From Afifella sp. IM 167 (GTDB lineage: Bacteria > Pseudomonadota > Alphaproteobacteria > Rhizobiales > Afifellaceae), in the NCBI RefSeq assembly GCF_020144925.1, contig NZ_NSLC01000012.1, forward strand, positions 62,001-126,000: a stretch of 64,000 bases of DNA, read 5' to 3'. The notes below the pieces were generated by a model. The model had not been told where the DNA came from and ran no database searches. It saw nothing but the letters and a program-made list of their open reading frames with translations. Both the position numbers and the translations under genes were made by a program. Positions 39,297 to 47,783 of the stretch are shown here, one piece after another; position 1 is the first letter of the stretch, and each line of letters opens with the position of its first letter.

Positions 39297-39845
39297 ATGG
39301 CCGTATCCGAGGCACTGAGACAGGAACTCCTGTCCGCCATTCCGAACCTGCGCGCGTTTGCCGTCTCGCTTTGCGGCAACGGTGAGCGCGCGGACGATCT
39401 TGTCCAGGAAACCCTGATGAAGGCATGGGCGAAGTTCCATACCTTTCAGGAAGGTACCAACCTCCGCGCCTGGCTTTTCACCATCCTGCGCAACGAATTC
39501 TATTCCCAGGTCCGCAAGAAGGGCCGCGAGGTCGAGGATGCCGAGGGCGCCTACGCGGCGCGGCTCGCTTCCCAGCCGGCGCAGACCGGCCACATGGACC
39601 TTCAGGACTTTCACGACGCCCTGGCGCAGCTGCCCGACGATCAGCGCGAGGCGCTGGTTCTCGTCGGGGCTTCGGGCTTCTCCTACGAGGAAGCTTCCGA
39701 GATCTGCCAGTGCGCCGTCGGAACCATCAAGAGCCGTGTCAGCCGCGCCCGCACGCGCCTCAGCGAGATTCTCGCGCTAGAGGAAGGCGAGACCTACGGG
39801 GCCGATCCCGTATCGGCGACGGTCATCACGCGGAACTTCACCTGA
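39297..39845 (+). CDS. ecfG: general stress ECF sigma factor EcfG
   Basis: 182 residues. Sigma region 2 (about 15-80, GERADDLVQETLMKAWAKF and NLRAWLFTILRNEF) and region 4 (about 105-160, LPDDQREALVLVGASGFSYE, GTIKSRVSRARTRL) are clear and of EcfG type. It recognises GGAAC-N16/17-CGTT promoters, two of which are found in this window (csbD and topoisomerase IB). It starts 18 bases after nepR, and a strong terminator follows. Confidence 0.93.
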   Translation: MAVSEALRQELLSAIPNLRAFAVSLCGNGERADDLVQETLMKAWAKFHTFQEGTNLRAWLFTILRNEFYSQVRKKGREVEDAEGAYAARLASQPAQTGHMDLQDFHDALAQLPDDQREALVLVGASGFSYEEASEICQCAVGTIKSRVSRARTRLSEILALEEGETYGADPVSATVITRNFT

Positions 39846-39849
39846 GCTG

Positions 39850-39870
39850 AGGGGCGGCGAGGCCGCCCCT
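39850..39870 (+). terminator. intrinsic terminator after ecfG
   Basis: A 9-bp stem AGGGGCGGC/GCCGCCCCT with a 3-base loop begins 5 bases after the ecfG stop and is followed by a pyrimidine run (TATCCTTTCT). Confidence 0.75.
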
Positions 39871-39975
39871 TATCCTTTCTCCACCGTTTTTTTCTCCTTC
39901 CCCGCAGGTCGCTGCCTCGCGGCTCCGTCGGCGCATTTTCGCGCGACGTGGCGGCGTGTGCCGGGAGCCTTATGC

Positions 39976-41073
39976 TCACGGGACGGCGGCGATGATCAGG
40001 AAGACGGCGAAGATCACCAGATGGACGCCGCCCTGCAGCACGGTCGTGCGGCCGGTCGCCAGTGTGAGCGTGCAGGTGAAGAGGGCGAGGATGAGGAGCA
40101 CCGTGTCCTCCGGCTCCAGCCCCAAGCCCAGCGGAACATCCAGCAGGATCGATGCCGCCGCGACGGAGGGGATGGTGAGGCCGATGCTCGCCATCGCCGA
40201 TCCGAGCGCCAGATTGAGGCTGCGCTGAAGGTGGTTCGCCCTTGCCGCCCGGAAGGCTGCGATCGATTCCGGCAGCAGAATGACCCCCGCAATCACCACG
40301 CCGACGAAGGATGCCGGCAAGCCCGCGCGGAAGACGAAGCGCTCGACCGCGGGCGAGAGTCCTTCGGCGAGGAGCACCACCGCGATCAGCGCGACCAGCA
40401 GCAGGACGACGCTGGTCGCCGTGGTGATGGCCGATGGCTTGGGATGGCCCTCCTCTTCACCCTGGTTGACGTCCAGGAAGAAATCCCGATGGCGCACGGA
40501 CTGGACGAAGAGAAAGACGAAATAGAGGGCGAGGGAGACGGCCGCGACGCCGACGAGCTGGGCGGTGGAATAATAGGGGCCAGGCACGGCGACGGTGAAA
40601 TTGGGAAGGACGAGCGTCAGCGTGGCGAGTGTCGCCAGAACGCTGAGCGCACCCGTCGCGCCGCTCACCTGGAATCCCTGCTCGTGGTGGCGAATGCCGC
40701 CTGCCAGGAGACAGGCCCCGACGATGCCGGTGAGAACGATCATGACCGCGGCGAAGACCGTGTCACGGGCGACGTCGGCGCCGCTGCCGGCCGAGGCGAG
40801 CATGATGGTGATGATCAGCGAGACTTCGATGACGGTGACGGCGGCGGCGAGCACCAGCGAGCCGAGCGGCTCGCCGATCTTCAGGGCGATCGCCTCGGCG
40901 TGATGGACCGCGGAAAAGACAGTTGCGATGAGCAGGAAGGCGGCGAGGATTCCCATCGCCATCGTCTCAATCGTAAAGAGATGCAGATGTTCGCCAAGGA
41001 CAAAGGCGCCCGCCACGACCGGCGTGGCGAGCACCCACAAAGGGTGGATGCCTGCGCTCTCGTTCTCACTCAA
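39976..41073 (-). CDS. chaA: calcium/proton antiporter ChaA family
   Basis: 365 residues, about eleven hydrophobic segments. Two CaCA-type ion-binding repeats are visible: HHAEAIALKIGEPLGSLVLA with TVIEVSLI, and VIAGVILLPESIAAFRAARA. The order and the acidic loop between halves (NQGEEEGHPK) match ChaA, which exports Ca2+ (and Na+ or K+) against protons. The start appears to be TTG preceded by GGGGGA; no ATG is suitably placed. Confidence 0.85.
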   Translation of the reverse strand: MSENESAGIHPLWVLATPVVAGAFVLGEHLHLFTIETMAMGILAAFLLIATVFSAVHHAEAIALKIGEPLGSLVLAAAVTVIEVSLIITIMLASAGSGADVARDTVFAAVMIVLTGIVGACLLAGGIRHHEQGFQVSGATGALSVLATLATLTLVLPNFTVAVPGPYYSTAQLVGVAAVSLALYFVFLFVQSVRHRDFFLDVNQGEEEGHPKPSAITTATSVVLLLVALIAVVLLAEGLSPAVERFVFRAGLPASFVGVVIAGVILLPESIAAFRAARANHLQRSLNLALGSAMASIGLTIPSVAAASILLDVPLGLGLEPEDTVLLILALFTCTLTLATGRTTVLQGGVHLVIFAVFLIIAAVP

Positions 41074-41160
41074 CCGTGCTTCCCCCGAATGCCGGCCGGC
41101 AGAGTGCGGCGGCGTCTCTCATCCGCCTCGTCTTGAGGCGGCCCGAGGGGCATGGTGACG

Positions 41161-41640
41161 CTAAAGCGTTACCTGACTGTTTTCCTGCAGATGCGGCTCT
41201 TCGCCGGCACGCTTGGCACGGATCAGATTCCAGTGCCGGATGAGCTGGTTGTGTCCGTGCCAGTATTCGCCGAGGGAGGGCACGACCCGGATGACGGCCG
41301 CCTCGGGATCCTCCTTGCCGCCCTTGAACCAGGCATCCGCGTCCTCCGTCCACACAGCCTCGATCAGGCGGTGGTCGGTGGTCAGATAGGCCTGGCCGGA
41401 GACGGAGACGAATTCGTGCCGGTCGGGCCGGGCAAAGGCGAGGTTCACCCCCGGATTGGCGGCCAGTTCCTCGGCCTTGTGGGAGGATTTGCGCGTGAGC
41501 AGATGAAACTCGTGCGTTCCGCGATCGAAGGAAAAGCCCATGGGGCGCGAACGCAGCCGCCCTTCGTCCCGGGTCGTCAGCATGCAGGTGCGGATGTCGT
41601 CGATGAGGCGGAAGAACTCTTCCATCGGTGCCTCGCTCAT
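41161..41640 (-). CDS. pyridoxamine 5'-phosphate oxidase-related protein (general stress protein 26 type)
   Basis: 159 residues, split-barrel flavin-binding fold: RTCMLTTRDEGRLRSRPM, HLLTRKSSHKAEEL, VNLAFARPDRHEFVSVSG, and a C-terminal DAWFKGGKEDPEAAVIRVVP segment typical of GSP26-like proteins that bind FMN or FAD. Its ATG overlaps the topoisomerase stop (ATGA), so the two are translated together from the EcfG promoter at 42752-42776. Confidence 0.85.
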   Translation of the reverse strand: MSEAPMEEFFRLIDDIRTCMLTTRDEGRLRSRPMGFSFDRGTHEFHLLTRKSSHKAEELAANPGVNLAFARPDRHEFVSVSGQAYLTTDHRLIEAVWTEDADAWFKGGKEDPEAAVIRVVPSLGEYWHGHNQLIRHWNLIRAKRAGEEPHLQENSQVTL

Positions 41641-42728
41641 GGATGCATCTCCTTGTCGTGCCTGGCCGAATCAACGGGCGTGGGTCGCCGCGCGTTCCCG
41701 CTCGACAGCTCCTTCTCCAGAAAGCGCATGAGGGCCGTCTCGCCGGGCGAAAGGCGCGTGCGGTGCGGACCGTGGAGGAGGTCGGCCTCCAGCTTTCCCG
41801 CCTCGAAGGCTTCCACCACCAGGGGATGGACGTAGCTGGACCGGCACACGGCCATGGTGTTGGCGAGCTTTTCGCTGACCTCGCGCATGACGGCCGCAAT
41901 GGCGCGCTGATGGGCCGTCTTCGTCTGCGGAGGCGCCATCTGGGCGAATTCTTCCAGCGCCGCAGCGCTCGCGGCGAAAGTGCGGAAATCCTTCGAGCTG
42001 ACAGGGGCTCCGGCCGCATCCCTCAGATATTGATTCAGGTCGCGGGCGGTCAGATAGGCGCACTTTCCCTCCTCGGTGCGGTAGGCGAAGAGGCGTTTCC
42101 TGCCGATCTGCTTCAGCTTGCGCAGGCGCGAGGGCAGGAGGGGATCGGGCACCTTCTTGCGGATCGCCTTGCCGGACTTGCCGATGAAGGCGAGCGAGAC
42201 GCTCCGCCCATTCGTCTTCACGTCGCGCTTGAGAAGCGTGGTCGCGCCGCGTGCCGATTCCTCGCCTTTCTCGGCGCGGTGGCCGGAGCGCAGCAGCGCC
42301 TTGTCGACGAGGCGGGCGGCGACGGCGGCGGAGAAATCGCGGTCCAGCGTGCGGCGACGCAGATCCGCCTCGATCTTCTCGCGGATCGCAGGCAAAGCCC
42401 GGCCGAAGGTCATCAGCCTCTCCGCCTTGATCTCGTCGCGTACCTCTTTCCAGTCGTCGTGATAGCGGTACTGCAGGCGCCCATCCGCATCGCGCCCGAC
42501 CGCCTGCAGATGGGCGTGCGGGTCGAGCGCAAGCCAGACCTCCTTCCAGGCCGGGGGGATGGCGAGGTCGGCGAAGCGGCGGCGCAGATCGCGATCGGTC
42601 ACGAGCCGGCCCTCGCCGTCGCGATAGGAGAAGCCGCGACCGTGGCGACGGCGCTCGATCGAGAGGTCCTCGACGCAGACATAGCTGAGGCCGCAATGGC
42701 GGGCGCGGGCGTGGAGTTCGATCTGCAT
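41637..42728 (-). CDS. type IB DNA topoisomerase
   Basis: 363 residues from the ATG at 42728; a GTG 6 codons upstream lies where transcription should start from the EcfG promoter and is disfavoured. Poxvirus/eukaryote-type nicking-closing enzyme: DWKEVRDEIKAERLMTFGRALP, KRDVKTNGRSVSLAFIGKSG, LTARDLNQYLRDAAG and the active-site CRSSYVHPLVVEAF with catalytic Tyr. Relaxes supercoils without ATP. Bacterial homologues are often under the general stress sigma factor, which the promoter here supports. Confidence 0.92.
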   Translation of the reverse strand: MQIELHARARHCGLSYVCVEDLSIERRRHGRGFSYRDGEGRLVTDRDLRRRFADLAIPPAWKEVWLALDPHAHLQAVGRDADGRLQYRYHDDWKEVRDEIKAERLMTFGRALPAIREKIEADLRRRTLDRDFSAAVAARLVDKALLRSGHRAEKGEESARGATTLLKRDVKTNGRSVSLAFIGKSGKAIRKKVPDPLLPSRLRKLKQIGRKRLFAYRTEEGKCAYLTARDLNQYLRDAAGAPVSSKDFRTFAASAAALEEFAQMAPPQTKTAHQRAIAAVMREVSEKLANTMAVCRSSYVHPLVVEAFEAGKLEADLLHGPHRTRLSPGETALMRFLEKELSSGNARRPTPVDSARHDKEMHP

Positions 42729-42750
42729 CGGCCTTTCCGTGGACACACGG

Positions 42751-42776
42751 AAACGGGCCGCCGGGAAACGGGTTCC
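42751..42776 (-). promoter_or_regulatory. EcfG-dependent promoter of the topoisomerase IB operon
   Basis: Minus strand GGAAC (42776-42772), exactly 16 bases, then CGTTT (42755-42751). Transcription should start near 42743, giving a short leader with GGAAAGG before the ATG at 42728. Confidence 0.8.
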
Positions 42777-42827
42777 GGAAGCTTAGCCGGCATCGGCGGC
42801 GAATATTCCGCCAAGGGCGGAACGCCT

Positions 42828-43781
42828 TCAGGTCGTGTAGCCGCGTCCCGATGGCGAGCGGGCAAGGCGCTGGCCGCGCCGTGCCTCGCGATGCACGGTG
42901 TAGAGTGCCGCGGCGATGACGATACCGGAGCCGAGCAGGGTCTGCCAGGACGGCACTTCGCTGAAGATGGTGATGCCGATGAGGGTCGCCCAGAGCAGAC
43001 GGATATAGTCCAGGGCGGCAAGAACTGTCGCCTCGCCGGCCTTGTAGGCCTGGATGTTGCAGGTCTGCGCGACCACCGAGACGAGGCCGATGCCGACGAG
43101 GAGAAGAGCCTCGTGCCAGCTCGGCCAGACCCATTGCCAGATGGCGAGCGGGCAGATCAGCAGCCCGACGAGCACGGTCTGCCAGGTGAGGATGGTGATC
43201 GATCGATCGGTGCGCGACAGGAGGCGGATGATGACCATGACCATGCCGGCCGCCGCCGCGCCGACGACGGCGAGGATGCCGTAGAGATCGATGCTGCCGC
43301 CGGCCGGGTCGAGCATGACGATGACGCCGGCGAAACCGATGATGATCGCCGCCCAGCGACGGATGCCGACCACCTCATGCAGAATCAGGATCGCGAAGAT
43401 GGAGATGAAGAAGCTCTTGGCGAAAGCGATCGCCGTCGCGTCGGCGAGCGGCAGGTGAACCACCGCGTTGAACCCGCAGAACATGGCGACGAGGGCGAAG
43501 AGGACGCGCAGCCCGTGCAGGCCGGGGCGGCGGGTGATGAGCGAGCCGGAAACGTCTGAGAGAATCACCGGCAGGGCGACGATGAACATGACGATCTGGC
43601 GCACGAAAAGGATCTGCGAAACGGGCAGATGCGTGCCGATCAGCTTGATCAGCGTCATCATGATGGTGAAGAGCACGGTGGCGATGAGAATCCACGCGGC
43701 GCCACGCAAATTGCCGGGCAAAGCGCCGAAACGCATCACCCAGCCGGCACCCTTTTCACTCATCCGGCCAGGCCCATGCAT
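42828..43781 (-). CDS. EamA/DMT-superfamily exporter
   Basis: 317 residues, ten hydrophobic segments in two EamA repeats (first about 25-160, second about 170-300), for example TVLFTIMMTLIKLIGTHLP and GEATVLAALDYIRLLWATLI. Drug/metabolite transporters of this type export amino acids or other small metabolites; substrate not predictable. A later ATG (MSEKGAGW) could be the true start. Divergent from the molybdenum hydroxylase gene. Confidence 0.8.
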   Translation of the reverse strand: MHGPGRMSEKGAGWVMRFGALPGNLRGAAWILIATVLFTIMMTLIKLIGTHLPVSQILFVRQIVMFIVALPVILSDVSGSLITRRPGLHGLRVLFALVAMFCGFNAVVHLPLADATAIAFAKSFFISIFAILILHEVVGIRRWAAIIIGFAGVIVMLDPAGGSIDLYGILAVVGAAAAGMVMVIIRLLSRTDRSITILTWQTVLVGLLICPLAIWQWVWPSWHEALLLVGIGLVSVVAQTCNIQAYKAGEATVLAALDYIRLLWATLIGITIFSEVPSWQTLLGSGIVIAAALYTVHREARRGQRLARSPSGRGYTT

Positions 43782-43894
43782 CGGGACCTATTGACGCTGT
43801 CGCAGCCGATCCGTCAAGCTGACGGCTCTTTCTTTCCGGCCGGGGGCTCCTAGCTTTCCCCGCCACATCCCTTCGCAAGACAGGTTCCCGTCAC

Positions 43895-46210
43895 ATGAAC
43901 GAAATGGCTCCGCCGAAATTTGGCATGGGTGCGAATCCGCGCCGTGTGGAGGACGATGCCTTCATCCGCGGCGAGGGGCATTACACGAGCGACTTTCAGC
44001 CCGAAGGAACGCTGACGGCCTTTCTCGTACGCTCGCCCATCGCCCATGCGCGCTTTTCGATCGGCGACCTTTCGGCGGCGCGTTCGGCCGAGGGCGTGCA
44101 TCTCGTCTGGACGGCGGCCGAAGTCGCCGATCTTTCCCCCATGCCCTGCCTGGCGGCCGGACCGACCAAGGGCCCGCTCAACCGGGCCGAGGTGCCGGTG
44201 CTGTGCGCCGACACGGTGCGCCATGTGGGCGATGCGATCGCACTCGTCGTTGCCGACAACATCAACCTGGCGCGTTCGGCGGCCGAACTGATCGAGGTCG
44301 ATTACGAGCCGCTGCCGGTCATGACGGCGACCGATACCGCCCTCGATCCCGACGCACCGGTCATCTGGCCGGAGCATGGCACCAACCTCGCCTTCGAATA
44401 TGAGCGCGGGGACGGGGAGGCGACCGAGGCGGCCTTCGCCGATGCGGCCAAGGTGGCGAAGCTGAGGCTCGTCAACAATCGGCTCGTCTGCAACTACATG
44501 GAGCCCCGGGCCCTGCTGGCCGAGTTCCACCCCGAGGAAAAGACCTGGACGATCACCGTCGGCTCCCAGGGCGTGCACGGCATGCGCCGCGCCATCGCCA
44601 AGGCGATGAACGTGGATCCCGCGCGGCTGCGCGTCATCACGCCGGATGTCGGTGGCGGCTTCGGTCCCAAGGGATTTGCCTACCGGGAGTATCCGCTGGT
44701 GGCGAAGGCCGCGCAGGCGCTCGTCCGGCCCGTGCGCTGGACCTCCGACCGCAACGAGCATTTCCAGTCGGACGCGCAGGGGCGCGACAACGTCACCGAA
44801 GCCGCCTTCGCTCTCGATGGGGAAGGCCGGATCCTCGCGATGAAGGTCGACATCATCGCCAATATGGGCGCGTACCTGTCGCAGTTCGGCCCCTATATCC
44901 CCTGGCTCGGCATCTCCATGGCGACCGGGCTCTACGACATCCGCACGGCACATGTGACGGTGAAGGGCGTCTATTCCAACACGGTGCCGGTGGATGCCTA
45001 TCGCGGCGCGGGCAGGCCGGAGGCGGCCTTCGTGGTGGAGCGGCTGATCGACGAGGCGGCGCGCGTGGCGGAGCTGTCGCCTGAGGAGATCCGCCGGCGC
45101 AACTTCATCCGGCCCGACCAGCTGCCCTATACGACCGTGACCGACCGGATCTACGACACCGGCGATTTCGCCGGCCATATGGACCGGGCGCTTGAAAAGG
45201 CGGACGCCGCCGGCTTTGCGGCCCGGCTGGAGGAGAGCCGCGCCAAGGGCAGGCTGCGCGGTCTCGGCTTTGCGACCTATGTGGAGGCCTGCGCCTTCGC
45301 CGGATCGGAGCCCGCCAAGGCGAAGCTGGAGGAGGACGGCTCAGTCTCGCTCTTCATCGGAACGCAGTCGAACGGGCAGGGCCACAAGACCGCCTACGCC
45401 CAGTTCGTCGCCGGCCCGCTCGGCGTCGACTACGAGCATGTCCATGTGCGCCAGGGCGATACGGACGAGCTGGAAAAAGGCGGCGGTACCGGCGGCTCGC
45501 GCTCGATCCCGCTCGGCGTGCCTTCAGTGGAGCGCGCTTCGACAAAGCTCGCCGGGCAGTTGAAAGAACTCGCCGCGAACGAGCTCGAGGCCGCCGCCGC
45601 CGATATCGAACTGGCCGAAGGAACGGCGCGCATCGTCGGCACCGACCGGGCGATCTCGCTTGCCGAGCTCGCGGCCAAGGCCGGAGACAAGGAAAAGCTC
45701 CAGGCCGTCGGCGAATTCGAGCAGGCCGAAGCGACCTATCCGAACGGCACGCATGTGTGCGAGCTGGAGATCGATCCGCAGACCGGCAGCGCCCATGTCC
45801 TGCGCTACACCATCGTCGACGATTTCGGCGTGACGGTGAATCCGATCCTCCTGGAAGGCCAGGTGCATGGCGGCGTCGTGCAGTCGATCGGCCAGGTGCT
45901 CTTGGAGAACACCGTCTACGACGAGGACGGCCAGCTTCTGACCGCCACCTTCAACGACTACGCCATGCCGCGCGCCTGGGACACCTGCTCCTTCGCCTTC
46001 GAAACGCGCAACGTGCCGTCGACCCATAATGCCCTCGGTATCAAGGGGGCGGGCGAAGCCGGTACGATCGGTGCGACGCCAGCGGTGATGAACGCCGTCA
46101 TCGATGCGCTATACCGTGGCTACGGCATCCGCCATCTCGACATGCCGGCAACGCCGCTGCGCGTGTGGGAAGCGATCCAGGCGGTCACGGGCGAGCAGAG
46201 TGCGGCATGA
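43895..46210 (+). CDS. molybdenum hydroxylase large subunit (form II CoxL-like / xanthine dehydrogenase family)
   Basis: 771 residues, molybdopterin-cytosine-dinucleotide subunit of the xanthine oxidase family. The N-terminal a/b hammerhead domain is followed by GGGFGPKGFAYREYP and SNGQGHKTAYAQ pterin contacts, and GIKGAGEAGTIGATPA holds the catalytic Glu. The active-site loop reads AYRGAGRPEA, the form II motif, rather than the AYxCSFR of genuine CO dehydrogenase, so the substrate is probably an aldehyde or N-heterocycle. The FAD and Fe-S subunits normally beside it are absent. Confidence 0.85.
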   Translation: MNEMAPPKFGMGANPRRVEDDAFIRGEGHYTSDFQPEGTLTAFLVRSPIAHARFSIGDLSAARSAEGVHLVWTAAEVADLSPMPCLAAGPTKGPLNRAEVPVLCADTVRHVGDAIALVVADNINLARSAAELIEVDYEPLPVMTATDTALDPDAPVIWPEHGTNLAFEYERGDGEATEAAFADAAKVAKLRLVNNRLVCNYMEPRALLAEFHPEEKTWTITVGSQGVHGMRRAIAKAMNVDPARLRVITPDVGGGFGPKGFAYREYPLVAKAAQALVRPVRWTSDRNEHFQSDAQGRDNVTEAAFALDGEGRILAMKVDIIANMGAYLSQFGPYIPWLGISMATGLYDIRTAHVTVKGVYSNTVPVDAYRGAGRPEAAFVVERLIDEAARVAELSPEEIRRRNFIRPDQLPYTTVTDRIYDTGDFAGHMDRALEKADAAGFAARLEESRAKGRLRGLGFATYVEACAFAGSEPAKAKLEEDGSVSLFIGTQSNGQGHKTAYAQFVAGPLGVDYEHVHVRQGDTDELEKGGGTGGSRSIPLGVPSVERASTKLAGQLKELAANELEAAAADIELAEGTARIVGTDRAISLAELAAKAGDKEKLQAVGEFEQAEATYPNGTHVCELEIDPQTGSAHVLRYTIVDDFGVTVNPILLEGQVHGGVVQSIGQVLLENTVYDEDGQLLTATFNDYAMPRAWDTCSFAFETRNVPSTHNALGIKGAGEAGTIGATPAVMNAVIDALYRGYGIRHLDMPATPLRVWEAIQAVTGEQSAA

Positions 46211-46285
46211 CGAGGCCAAGGTGACCCATAAAGAAGAAGAGGCGTGCCGGCGCGGTGCCGGACACGTCCCGGACAGGCAGGGGCG

Positions 46286-47212
46286 GTGACCAACTCCTCA
46301 GCCGCGATCCTCCTGAAGATCGGCTCCACATTCACCTTCGCGCTGATGCTCGTCTGCATCAAACTCGCTGCGGGCAGCGTGCCCATCGGCGAGATCGTCT
46401 TCTTCCGCTCCGCCTTCGCGCTGGTTCCTCTGCTCGCGATGCTCGCCTTTCAGAAGAAACTGGCCGAGGCGGTGAAGACCCGGAATCCGTGGGCACATGC
46501 GCGCCGCGGTCTCTTCGGCGTCGCTTCCATGATGCTCTGGTTCGTCAGCGTGCAGCGCCTGCCTCTGCCGGAGGCGATGGCGATCAACTACGCCGCGCCG
46601 CTCGTCATCGTCATTCTGGGGGCGCTCATCCTGCATGAGACGGTGCGCATCTATCGCTCGACGGCGGTGGCGCTCGGCTTCATCGGCATCGTCGTGGTGC
46701 TATGGCCGCGCCTCGGAGCGGTGTCGGCCGGCGGGCTGGAGGATTACGAGCTTGTCGGCGCGGTCTGCGCGCTCGCCTCGACCGTCCTGATGGGCCTCAT
46801 CGCCATCCAGATCCGCTACATGACGGCAACGGAATCGACCTCCTCGATCGTCTTCTACTTCTCGCTCACCTGCAGCGTGGTGGCGCTTGCGACACTGCCC
46901 TTCGGGTGGAGCCTGCCGCCCGTGCGCGACACCTTGCTGCTCATTCTGTGCGGTCTTCTGGGGGGTGTCGGGCAGATCATGCTGACCGCCGCCTATCGCA
47001 AGGCGGAGACCTCCACCATCGCGCCCTTCGAATACGTTTCGATCATCTGGGGCACGAGCCTGGGCTTCTTCGTCTTCGGCGAGGTGCCGAGCATCAACGT
47101 CTGGGCGGGCGGAGCGATCGTCATCGCCGCGGGCATCTTCATCATCTACCGCGAGCATCAGCTCGGCCTGGAGCGCCGGCGCATGCGCAAGCTGGCAACG
47201 CCCCAGGGCTAG
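46286..47212 (+). CDS. EamA/DMT-superfamily exporter
   Basis: 308 residues from GTG at 46286 (AGGCAGGGG upstream); ten hydrophobic segments in two EamA halves, including LPLPEAMAINYAAPLVIVIL and AETSTIAPFEYVSIIWGTSL. Similar in layout to the exporter at 42.8 kb but not obviously a recent duplicate. It lies 75 bases after the molybdenum hydroxylase gene on the same strand, so cotranscription is possible. Confidence 0.82.
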   Translation: MTNSSAAILLKIGSTFTFALMLVCIKLAAGSVPIGEIVFFRSAFALVPLLAMLAFQKKLAEAVKTRNPWAHARRGLFGVASMMLWFVSVQRLPLPEAMAINYAAPLVIVILGALILHETVRIYRSTAVALGFIGIVVVLWPRLGAVSAGGLEDYELVGAVCALASTVLMGLIAIQIRYMTATESTSSIVFYFSLTCSVVALATLPFGWSLPPVRDTLLLILCGLLGGVGQIMLTAAYRKAETSTIAPFEYVSIIWGTSLGFFVFGEVPSINVWAGGAIVIAAGIFIIYREHQLGLERRRMRKLATPQG

Positions 47213-47249
47213 GCCGCCCGGGGCGCCGGCGGCTTTCGACCGCGCCGCC

Positions 47250-47486
47250 TCAGAAGGCCTTGAAGGTGATGATGGTCTTGGTGTCCTGGATGCCTTCCAG
47301 GCAGTGCACCTTCTCCTGCACGAAGCGGCCGATATCGCCGTCGCGTTCCAGATAGAACTTGGCGAGAAGGTCGTAGTCGCCGGCCGTGGAATAGATCTCC
47401 GAGGCAATCTCCGCATCCGCCAACTCGGTCGCCACCTTGTAGGCTTCGCCGAGACTGCATTTGATGAGTACGAAAAAGGGCGTCAT
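47250..47486 (-). CDS. stand-alone Lrp/AsnC ligand-binding (RAM) domain protein
   Basis: 78 residues from the ATG at 47486, which has AGGAGA well placed. The whole protein is the RAM domain of Lrp/AsnC regulators (FVLIKCSLGEAYKVATELAD, GDYDLLAKFYLERDGDIGRF, GIQDTKTIITFKAF); there is no DNA-binding helix-turn-helix. Such small proteins form ring oligomers that bind amino acids and may modulate full-length Lrp proteins. Convergent with the EamA gene. Confidence 0.85.
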   Translation of the reverse strand: MTPFFVLIKCSLGEAYKVATELADAEIASEIYSTAGDYDLLAKFYLERDGDIGRFVQEKVHCLEGIQDTKTIITFKAF

Positions 47487-47632
47487 GGGCTTGGTCTCCT
47501 GTCGGGCCGACAAAAGACCAAGCCGCGCCGCCGGGCAAGGGGAGGGTGCGGGGGCGAAGCCTTGCCGGCTCACGAGCTCATGGCGGAAGCCGGTTGCAAT
47601 GCCTCGCCGCTGTCATTAGACCGACATCAAAT

Positions 47633-47724
47633 CTCAGGGGGTGCCACCCGTCATGCGGGTGGCTGAGAGGCAGATGGCCAACCCCTCGAACCTGATCCGG
47701 CTCGCACCGGCGTAGGGATGGGAT
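47633..47724 (+). promoter_or_regulatory. TPP riboswitch (THI element)
   Basis: The conserved core is complete: GGGGTGCC, a variable stem (ACCCG/CGGGT), GGCTGAGAGG, ACCCCTCGAACCTGATCCGG and CGGCGTAGGGA. It precedes thiM by about 60 bases and should turn the operon off when thiamine pyrophosphate is abundant. Confidence 0.95.
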
Positions 47725-47750
47725 GGGCGCCTTTTCAACCCTCTTCCGTT

Positions 47751-47782
47751 CTTCCGCCGCCGGGCCGGCCCGCCGGAGGAAG
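47751..47782 (+). promoter_or_regulatory. stem that hides the thiM ribosome-binding site
   Basis: CTTCCGCCG (47751-47759) can pair with CGGAGGAAG (47774-47782), which includes the GGAGGA of thiM, with one G-A mismatch. An inner palindrome (CGGGCCGGCCCG) extends the hairpin. There is no U-run, so control is probably at translation. Confidence 0.5.
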
Positions 47783-47783
47783 A

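Noticed and set aside
43895-46210. Aerobic carbon monoxide dehydrogenase
   Set aside because: The active-site loop lacks AYxCSFR and the small and medium subunits are absent, so CO oxidation is not supported.
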